Part shown: positions 53,912-64,000 of the stretch, one piece after another
Position numbering within the stretch: position 1 is the first letter of the stretch
How the letters are laid out: each line of letters starts with the position of its first letter
From: Molossus alvarezi
Taxonomy: Eukaryota; Chordata; Mammalia; Chiroptera; Molossidae
Direction: 5' to 3'
NCBI GenBank assembly: GCA_037176705.1
Contig: CM073889.1
Coordinates: forward strand, 101,511,890 to 101,575,889
DNA: 64,000 bases
Made by a program: the position numbers and the translations under genes
The notes under the pieces: generated by a model
The model's database searches: none
What the model saw: only the letters and a program-made list of their open reading frames with translations
Told to the model about the DNA's origin: nothing

Positions 53912-54914
53912 ATGAGGAGACAAAGAAACATGTCTCAAATGAAAGAATAAAACAAAACTCCAGGAAAAGAAAAAAAATAGAGATAAGCAATCTAACAGAT
54001 GCAGAGTTCAAAACATTGGTTATAAGGATGCTCAAGGAACTTAGTGAGGACCTTATGAGCATGACAAATGACCAGTCAGAAATGAAGGATGCACTAACTG
54101 AAATAAAGCATAATTTATAGGTATGAACAGTACAGTAGGTGAAACTGAGAATAAAACCATTGATTTGGAATATAAAGAAGCAAAAAACACCCAATCAGAA
54201 CAGCAAAAAGACAAAGAATTTTAATAAATGAGGATAGTGTAAGGAGCCTCTGGGACAACTTCAAACATACCAACATTCACATCATGGGGGTGCCAGAAGG
54301 AGAAGAGACAGAGTAAAAAATTGAAAACCTATTTGAAAAAAACAATGACAGAAAACTTCCCTAACTTGGTGAAGGAAACAGACATACAAGTCCAGGAAGC
54401 ACTGAGAGTCCCAAACAAGATGAACCCAAAGAGGCCCACACCAAGACACATCGTAATTAAAAAGCAAAAGGTTACAATGCTGGGGCAGGAGGGAGCGGGA
54501 GCGGGAGCGGGAGGAGGGTGTCTAGGGAGGAAAAAGGAGAAACATCTGCAACAAAAATAAATTAATAAAAAATGCAAAAGAAAAAAAAAAAGGTTAAAAA
54601 CAGAGACAACCTTAAAAGCAGAAGAGAAAAGCAGCTAGTTACCCACCAGGGAGCTCCCATAAGACTGTCAGCTGATTTCTCAAAAGAAACTTTGCAGGTC
54701 AGAAGGGAGTGGCAAGAAATATTCAGAGTGATGAAAAGCAGGGACCTATAACCAAGATTACTCTATCCTGCAAAGCTATCATTTAGAATCAATGGACATA
54801 TAAAGAGCTTCCCAAACAACAAAAAAGCTAAAGGAGTTCATCACCACCAGACCAGTATTATATGAAATGTTGAAGGGTCTTCTTGAAGAAGATGACAAAA
54901 AATATGAACAATAA
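53912..54914 (+). pseudogene. Decayed L1-type ORF1 of the HAL1 element
   Basis: Nucleic-acid chaperone ORF1 of the retroposon. The N-terminal half is Lys/Glu-rich, as in the coiled coil of ORF1 proteins, and the C-terminal half matches the family's RNA-binding C-terminal domain. In-frame stops (for example in place of the residue before PRLLYPAK) and a GGGAGC microsatellite expansion near 54491 show that it no longer encodes a protein. Confidence 0.75.
54491..54516 (+). repeat. GGGAGC microsatellite inside HAL1
   Basis: About four tandem copies of a 6-bp GGGAGC unit in the decayed ORF1. Confidence 0.85.
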
Positions 54915-55292
54915 GAAGGCAATAAATACATATCTATCAACAACTGAATCTACAAACAAAATGAACAAGCAAAATAGAAACAGATTCATAGATACATTTT
55001 GTTGATTGCCAGATGGAAGGGGGTTTGGGAAATGGGCAAAAAAGGTAAAGGGATTAAGAAGTACAAATTGGTTGTTAGGCTGACAAACATCAAAGGGGGT
55101 GGAGTGCAGGAAGAGATAAACCAAAGAACTTATATGCATATGTGCATAACCAATGGACACCAACAATAGCATGGGGAAGGAAGTAGTGGGGGGGGGAGTG
55201 GAAAGGAGGATGTCAATGACGGAAAGTGGGGGAACATTTGTAATACTTTCTACAATAAAGATAAATTTAAAATAACAATAATAATTTATTGA

Positions 55293-55439
55293 GCCCTGGC
55301 CGGGTAGCTCAGTTGGTTAGAGTGTTTTCCCAAACACTAAGGTTGCTGGTTTAATCCCCAGTCAGAGCACATACAAAAATCAACTAATGACTGCATCAAT
55401 AAGTGGAACAAAATATTCTCTCAAAAATAAATTTAAAAA
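55293..55439 (+). mobile_element. tRNA-derived SINE, second family, third insertion at one target
   Basis: Forward copy GCCCTGGCCGGGTAGCTCAG with tRNA-like TTGGTTAGAG and an A-rich tail. Flanks aataatttattga at 55280-55292 and 55440-55452. Same family as the element at 24056. Confidence 0.85.
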
Positions 55440-55676
55440 AATAATTTATTGAATAGCATTATGTTGCCTGCCCTCTGTGATAGAAATTTGATGGCAGCTG
55501 ATTTGAAAAGGATTTGTTCTTTTAGAAAACTATCAGCAAGGGAACAGAAGCCATTACTGGTAAGAATAAATAACCTACGCGTGCCCTCCAAATGCAAAGG
55601 CACATTTCAGTTGTATAAAACTGTGAGAACAGAGTGAGATGTGTACGTTTTATCTCGGCGCCCATGTGCGACTTAC

Positions 55677-55786
55677 TGATATACTACAGGAATCGCCGTC
55701 GCGCTCGGCCTGAATCTCCACATTGCCAAGGTGCAGGATAGAAGCAATTATCTTAAAAATGTTTATCTGATGGGACTCTCTCACTC
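55677..55786 (-). CDS. MYO5B: MYO5B exon, about residues 316-352
   Basis: 110 nt exon; with the G carried from the previous exon it yields 37 codons and ends in phase 0. It begins [20 protein letters not shown] and ends DGDSCSIS. The segment [13 protein letters not shown] is the conserved helix of the upper 50-kDa domain present in most myosins. Replacements relative to recalled human sequence are conservative (Arg for Lys, Ile-Asn for Met-Ser, Asn for Ser, Glu for Ala). Donor is TCA|GTAAGT; acceptor TTCCAG|GAGTGA follows a T-rich tract. Confidence 0.96.
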
Positions 55787-56494
55787 CTGGAAAAATAAAA
55801 AAGAACAAATGACACTCAATATCCACAGCAGGATAGGAAGGACATTTTACCCTTTTTTAAAGGGCTTTAAAAGAAATAAGGTTTGATTTCCCTTTCTGGG
55901 CCAGTAACTCCCAAAATGATCCCAGCTCTTCACCAAGTAATTACCACTCACAGTAACAGCTCAGAGGGCAAAGGGCTGTCCACACTAAGAGGGAAGTATC
56001 TTCACTCTGATTGTCCTGATCACACCAGATGGGTCACGGTGCCATTTTAATTTCTCCAGGAACAAAGGAGAAGTAACAATCTGCAGACTCATTTTGGACT
56101 TAGATTTCAACCGGACGCTTTATGGATGTTTTTATGAATTTAATAAGAACGGTCATTTATCTGCAGTCGTTTTTTTCCCAGCATAATATCCTGCAAACAT
56201 CTGTGGCACACACCCAAAGTACCAACGGGGATGCGGAGGAGAAACCTCTCCTGGGAATGCTGTGATAGGGCTGGAGTCTGGGGAGCTGCTGCTCACCACA
56301 CCATATGCTCCTTCAGAGCGACAGACACGCACACCTACCCCAAAGCCACTGTGGCAGCAAACACCTGATGTCAAATGTAGTTACACAACTAAGTCACCAA
56401 GATATGGATATTCTCTTATAATTTATACTTAGTTTTAAGACATTATCATTTCTCTTTAAACTGCAAAATATTTTGACATATAAAAAAAGTTACA

Positions 56495-56738
56495 TGCCCT
56501 GGCCAGTTTGGCTCAGCAGTTAGAGTGTTAGCCTGTGGTCCAGAGAGTCCCGGGTTCAGTTCCCGCTAAGGGCACGTACCTCAGTTGCAGTTTGTCCCTG
56601 GTCCTGGCTGGGTCGTGCATGCAGGAGGCAGCCACTCAATGTGTCCCTTTCACGTCGATGTTTCTTTCTCTCTCTTTTCCTCTCTCTCCCTCCCACTCTA
56701 TCTGAACAAAAAATGAAAACGTGTCCTCGGGTGACGAT
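56495..56738 (+). mobile_element. Ves-type SINE, first in a three-copy nest
   Basis: Forward copy TGCCCTGGCCAGTTTGGCTC to TCCTCGGGTGACGATAAAA. Target aaaaaagttaca at 56483-56494 and again after its tail. Confidence 0.92.
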
Positions 56739-56760
56739 AAAAAAAAAAAAGTTACAGAAT

Positions 56761-56921
56761 CACCCTGGCCGGTGTGGCTCAGCAGTTAGAATGTCAGCCT
56801 GTGCACCAAGGGTCACAGCTTTGATTCTCTGTCAAGGGCATGTACCTGGGTTGCAGGTTCATCCCTAGCCCCAGTCAGGGTCATGCGGGAGGCAACCAGT
56901 CAATGTCTCAATGTCTCTCTG

Positions 56922-56954
<33 letters not shown>

Positions 56955-57250
56955 GTCTCTAAAAAGCAATGCAAAAAATATCATTGGGGCCCTGGCCGGT
57001 TTGGCTCAGCGGTTAGAGCATCGGCCTGCAGTCCGGAGAGACCCGGAGGGCATGTACCTCGGTTGCAGTTTGTCCCCGGCCCTGGTTGGTTGTGCGGGTG
57101 GAGACCACTCGATGTGTCCCTTTCACATCGATGTTTCTCTCTCTCTCTTCCTCTCTCTCCTTCCCACTCTACCTGAACAAAAAATGGAAAAATGTCCTCG
57201 GGTGAGGATGATAAAAAAAATATATATATATCATTGGGTGAGGATTTTTA
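56761..57250 (+). mobile_element. Ves-related SINE interrupted by another SINE
   Basis: Head CACCCTGGCCGGTGTGGCTC at 56761, body to ATCATTGGG at 56988; its tail resumes at 57228 (ATATCATTGGGTGAGGATTT). The gap is filled by the copy at 56989-57227. Confidence 0.88.
56989..57227 (+). mobile_element. Ves-type SINE inserted into another SINE
   Basis: GGCCCTGGCCGGTTTGGCTC to CTCGGGTGAGGATGAT plus A-run. Duplication atatcattggg at 56978-56988 and 57228-57238. A small deletion follows the B box (CCCGGAGGGCATG). Confidence 0.93.
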
Positions 57251-57587
57251 AAAAGTTACAGAATAATATAATGAACACCAGTCAGCCTACCACCCAGTTT
57301 AGGAAATAATATAATTGCTTTTCCACATTCCTCCTTAGCTACAGTTACTTAATTTTAAAGCAATAATTTATCAGGCTAAAAAAAAGTCAGCAACACCTAT
57401 ATCAATGGGAGTAAAAGTGTGTCATGCTAGGATTAAAAACTGTACTCAGGTAACCCACAAAGTGGAGGAACCCTCAAATCCTTATATGTAGGAAAGGTCA
57501 ACAAAGCCCCGAGCCTTGAGCATCATAGCCTGAGAGCTGGGTGGGAGAAGAGAGCAGATTCACCAGGGACGAGAGGGTTTCCCATCA

Positions 57588-60703
<3,116 letters not shown>

Positions 60704-60785
60704 TTAGCGCGAGCTCTTTAAACTCCGGGAGGCCGGCAGCGGCGCAGAGCTGGTAGAAGATGTGGTAATTCCTCTCATCGTCTGC
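60704..60785 (-). CDS. MYO5B: MYO5B exon, about residues 253-280
   Basis: 82 nt exon starting in phase 0 with ADDERNYHIFYQLC and ending after the first base of a threonine codon (CTA A|). NYHIFYQL is a strongly conserved helix of the upper 50-kDa region in class V myosins. Acceptor is TTTAG|GCAGAC and donor AA|GTAAGT, a near-perfect donor. The A left over at the end joins CA of the next exon to restore Thr. It lies 1427 nt downstream of the switch I exon in the transcript. No divergence from the human protein is evident by recall. Confidence 0.97.
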
Positions 60786-62212
60786 CTAAAGGAGGGACAA
60801 AGTTAAGTGGTTTTAGGGTGGTCACCCTCAAGATTGTCCCCTTACCCTTTCTAAAACCAGGGTGCTCTGGGTGCCAGAAGTCAAGACTTTCCCTCCACAT
60901 CTGTGCCCCCTTCAATTCCCACCTCTGGATCTTCCAGTCACTATCATGGGGCCTTCCTCCAACTGGAGGATTTCCACCTCCTAAATGAACACGTATCCCC
61001 TTGTCTCTCCTGTGGAGAACATCACAGCTATTCCACCAGCAGTGGCCCATGCATCAGCACACACTCTTCCACAGCCGTGCTGCAGGTTCGTGCCGCACAG
61101 ACTGATTTCCCAGCTGTCGGCTCCCTCTCTCCTCTGGGAGGCTTGGAACTAAGGTAAAGCTCCGCTCCTGCCCATCATCAGGATGGACAGTCAGGAAAGG
61201 TCCACGAGAGACAGGGCCTAGAGCAGACATTCGGGCCAGACCTGCCTTACGTTGGTGTTGGTGGTGGGGTGGGGGGGACTTCAGGGGCCTGAGCAAGGGG
61301 AACAGAAAGAGGAAAGCTCCAGGGATGCTCAGGGAAGAGCCATGGCCAGCACCCCCAACCTGCACCCAACACAGCAGGCTGTCGGCTTTGCTTCAGTGAA
61401 ACCGAGGGTGTGGGGTTGCCAAATCAAACCTGGGCATGGGGAAAATGCCGAGGCAATACAAGGAAGATAAAAACAATAGAGCTGGTTAAGAAATTCATTA
61501 AAGCTATCGCTAAGAATCGGCACGGGACAGGTGTCACTGCGAAACAAACAGCGGAGGCTGTGTTTGATGTCCTTCTGAAGGCAGCTGAAATGTCAGGGCC
61601 AGGAAGCCAGGTGACCTGGGGAACAGTGCAAGGTTGGCTCACACCAGGGCACAGACCAGTGTCTTGGTTCAGTGATGGGACATCAAAAGGGAGCTGGAAG
61701 GTGAGCCCACAGAAATGAAGAACTGAGTCTGGGGAGAAGTAGGAACTCAATTAATTCGAAAAGGAAACCAAATAGGTTTTTTCCCTTTTTTTTATAACCT
61801 GCCAAATAAGATGGTTCCTGGGAAAGGTGAAACCCACAGACAGCGTATGACAGTCCCCTGACCGTGACTGACACCCGCAGGGAGCAGACTGACATTCCTC
61901 ACTGTATCTGCAGTATCCAGCACAGGCTGGCACATAACAGGCACTCAATCTATGTTTGTTGATCGAATCTAAAAACAATACTCACTGAAAATAACTGGTA
62001 AAAGGTTTTTCAGCCACAATGCTGTAGCGTTTGAATGAATACTCACTGATGGAAGAAGAGAAAGAAAACCAAAGGAATAAGCACATCCAATTCCAGGTTC
62101 CAAAGATGAGTTGCTCTTTGGATACAGGGAGTGGGATCAGGGAGCAAGTATCAGCATCCACGGCAAAAAAAATAAAATAAAAATACAAACAAACCTGTGT
62201 CACACCCCTCAC
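60786..62212 (-). other. MYO5B: MYO5B intron (1.4 kb)
   Basis: An L2-like 3' end near 61880-61975 is the only recognisable element. Confidence 0.7.
61880..61975 (+). repeat. L2 3' fragment
   Basis: CAGTATCCAGCACAGGCTGG, CACATAACAGGCACTCAATC and TATGTTTGTTGATCGAA read as an L2 3' end. Confidence 0.6.
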
Positions 62213-62356
62213 CTGAAAGACCACTCTGGACTTCTCCAACAAGTAGGTCCTCATGTTGGCTCCGATGATGTGGTACCTTTTGTCGAAGCCAATCTGAATA
62301 TACTTTCCAAAGCGGCTGCTGTTGTCATTGCGAGTGGTTTTAGCATTTCCGATGGC
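62213..62356 (-). CDS. MYO5B: MYO5B exon (switch I), about residues 205-252
   Basis: First MYO5B exon of the window in transcript order, 144 nt, 48 whole codons, phase 0 at both ends. It begins AIGNAKTTR and ends [17 protein letters not shown] is switch I, which contacts the nucleotide gamma-phosphate and magnesium; the second Arg of that stretch is the position of the human disease change R219H. Acceptor is ...TTGAACAG and donor CAG|GTGAGG. Preceding P-loop (GESGAGKT) exon is not in the window. The amino acid sequence appears identical to human myosin Vb as recalled, as expected for the catalytic core. Confidence 0.97.
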
Positions 62357-64000
62357 CTGTTCAAACAAACAGATAAAAGATGTGTGGAACGGGAAGGGCG
62401 TTCCTAATTTCAGGACCGTATGTTGTGGCAGCACCTCCGTTCTCTCCCTCTTCCTTCCTTACCGAACCCCTCTGCTGTCGGGATGACAATGGCCAGGCTA
62501 CAACAAAACAGGGCATCATTTTCCTGCCTCCTTTGCCCATGAGGATGGCCGTCCACAGTGAGGCATTGATTGATAGGCTCTAGAAAGGAGACCGACTAAC
62601 TGGAAGGTGCACCTCATCGTTCTTCCTCTCTTCTTCCTTTTTCCTGCCTGGAACGTGCACGTGATAGCTACAGACGTAGCAGTCACTTTGTGACCATGAG
62701 GAAATGTCTAGAGACTCAGAGAGCCCACGGCTCGGACACCCTCCAGCCACTGCACCAGTGCACCAGAGCTCTGAACTTTTTGTGAGAAGATAAAACCTCC
62801 TGGGCTGAATCCACCTTGATCAGGTCTCCATGACCAAGCAGTCAAACGTCATTCCCAACCGATAAACGGTGCTTCCCAGAAAGATCACAGGGCAACACCC
62901 AGGCCTCTGCGCCTCATCATCAGGACAAACCCGGAAGCCGTCGCCCTCTGGGTGCCATTTCTCACACCGCTGCAGAGGCGCAGATCAAACCAGGTGACGG
63001 TAACGTAAAAAATGAGTGGGTGAACACTCACTCTCAGACAGCACATTGCTCAAGGACTGGCAACGAATACATGAACATTTTAATCCCTTTCACGTGGTGC
63101 ACTTTTGGGGTGGTTAAAATGCTATAAAAATATCCACAAGACATTTTCAGTTGTCTAGAAAATCTGAGGCACAAAGAAGTTGAAAGGAAACCCCAAATCC
63201 CAATCCACCCTCCGCCCCTGCTAGTCAAATCCAAGCCACAGAACTATTAGCACCTCCTGACATCCCCAAACAGAAGGCTCAGCTAGCACCTGCTATTAAG
63301 GCAGACAGAGCAGCTGAAAGCCAATCACTGCTGTTGAAAAGGTGGAAAAGCTGACCTATAATAAACTCTCATGAAAACGTCTTCGCTGTTGTCTTGATCA
63401 GGAAAACTCTCCCTGTTCCTATTTTGAGATGAGTTAAGTGAGGCCTCGAGTCCTGCAACCATTCATTCACAGAAACCTAAGCCTCGCTCCACACTGAGGA
63501 AGGGACTGAGCCCAGGGCAGCCTGTGCCCAACACATCCACTCACCCTCCGAGTACACCTGACGTCACGTCCCAGAGCTGTCACGTATCTTCCCACTGCTC
63601 TGTCCTGGACGACGTCAAAGCCTGTCTCCATGGGCCTCCCTTCCCTTCTCGACTCCCACAGTCAGTTCCCCACTCGACCACCAGGGTTTTCTTGTTAAAT
63701 GTACCCGATTATCCCACTCCCTGTGTGCAATGCTTCCGTGGCCCCCTGCCCTCTGTGGATCGGACCCAGCCTGCCTCTAGTCACGCTTGCCTTCGGTCTC
63801 CATCCTCAAACAATCCTGAACTCCTTTTCCGCCCTCGAAAGCCCCGTGTTCGCTCTGCCCCCCCCTGTTTCACACGCGTGTTCCCTCTTCTGGGAGCACT
63901 CCCTTCCCCACCCCGGGCTGGCGCCTCCTGCTGCATGCTCCCCCGTCTCTGCCCTTGCCCTGTTTCCCCCGCCCTGTCCTCCACGAGCCCCCACCACCAC
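62357..64000 (-). other. MYO5B: MYO5B intron upstream of switch I exon, cut by window end
   Basis: No exon encoding the P-loop GESGAGKT was found here. An L2-like fragment fills much of 63690-63990; 62360-63680 shows nothing recognisable. Confidence 0.75.
63690..63990 (+). repeat. Probable L2 fragment
   Basis: GATTATCCCACTCCCTGTGT, GCAATGCTTCCGTGGCCCCC and GTGTTCCCTCTTCTGGGAG resemble the L2 region before its 3' end. Confidence 0.5.

Larger units (their letters stand above)
52711..55276 (+). mobile_element. HAL1 (half-L1) non-LTR retroposon, near full length
   Basis: About 2.57 kb with a perfect 16-bp duplication aataataatttattga at 52695-52710 and 55277-55292. Starts TGACTTCCAGTCAAGATGG, typical of an L1 5' end. 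A decayed L1 ORF1 runs from ATG 53912 to a stop at 54912: it has lysine-rich N-terminal sequence, NPKRPTPRHIVIKK, and a C-terminal domain with FSKETLQVRREWQEIF, LLYPAKLSF and a terminal LLEEDDKKYEQ. Several internal stops are present. ORF1 is followed at once by a 360-nt 3' region and AATAAAG tail: there is no endonuclease/reverse transcriptase ORF2, the mark of HAL1. Antisense to MYO5B. Alternative: an L1 with an internal ORF2 deletion. Confidence 0.85.
47018..55676 (-). other. MYO5B: MYO5B intron before TEDS exon (8.7 kb)
   Basis: 47018-51260 is mostly unique sequence with MIRs at 49640 and 49795 and a repeat-poor AT-rich block at 49135-49380. 51278-51820 holds two SINEs. 52444-55452 is a stack of SINE, HAL1 and SINE at one target. 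Confidence 0.8.

Noticed and set aside
52711..55276. Active retrotransposon gene
   Set aside because: ORF1 has several in-frame stops and a microsatellite expansion, and no ORF2 is present.
61410..61718. 102-codon plus-strand frame with a Lys-rich middle
   Set aside because: Lies in a MYO5B intron, has no homology I recognise and no splice or promoter context.
62357..64000. Search for the P-loop exon of MYO5B upstream of the switch I exon
   Set aside because: No reverse-complement GESGAGKT coding pattern was found to 64000; the exon must lie beyond the window.

Overview
The window is nuclear DNA from a mammal, almost certainly a yangochiropteran (microbat-type) bat. The evidence is about 28 copies of tRNA-derived SINEs of the bat Ves type, whose heads read like a tRNA-type pol III promoter and which have CT-rich bodies and A-rich tails. 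There is also a 236-bp non-autonomous hAT transposon of the SPIN ('Space Invaders') type, which among bats is best known from vespertilionids. The species cannot be fixed from sequence alone.

The only gene I can support is MYO5B (unconventional myosin Vb), on the minus strand. Thirteen consecutive coding exons lie between 62356 (upstream in the gene) and 199 (downstream). All have AG acceptors and GT donors, and the phases close exactly across the chain (1593 nt, 531 codons). They encode about residues 205-735 (human numbering): motor-domain switch I, the TEDS site, switch II, relay helix and loop, loop 2, the SH2/SH1 helices and the converter. The 5' exons (P-loop and upstream) and the 3' exons (IQ motifs, coiled coil, globular tail) lie outside the window. 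From memory these are about human exons 6-18; the boundaries agree with human cDNA positions I recall (exon starting at c.1323; W375, R401, N456, C514, R656, P660 all fall where expected). The only length difference is one extra codon in loop 2.

The rest, about 97.5%, is intron. From left to right: intron 311-12547 (SINEs, SPIN inside a MIR, L1M end); 12635-17572 (MIRs, MER20, one SINE); 17671-18558; 18715-28422 (L1M, SINEs, a 21/22-bp minisatellite); 28507-29214; 29338-36384 (SINEs including a nested pair); 36526-37053; 37136-46751 (a near-identical inverted SINE pair, then a G-rich tract beside an exon donor); 47018-55676 (a HAL1 retroposon flanked by SINEs, all using one target site); 55787-57679 (a three-SINE nest); 57788-60703; 60786-62212; and the upstream flank to 64000.

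I found no second gene, tRNA/rRNA gene, CRISPR array or prokaryotic-type system. The most interesting material is transposon biology: a horizontally transferred hAT relic, four places where retroposons repeatedly landed at the junction of an older element's tail and its target duplication, and an inverted SINE pair able to form a long hairpin in MYO5B pre-mRNA. Family names for repeats come from recognition by eye, not from a database search.
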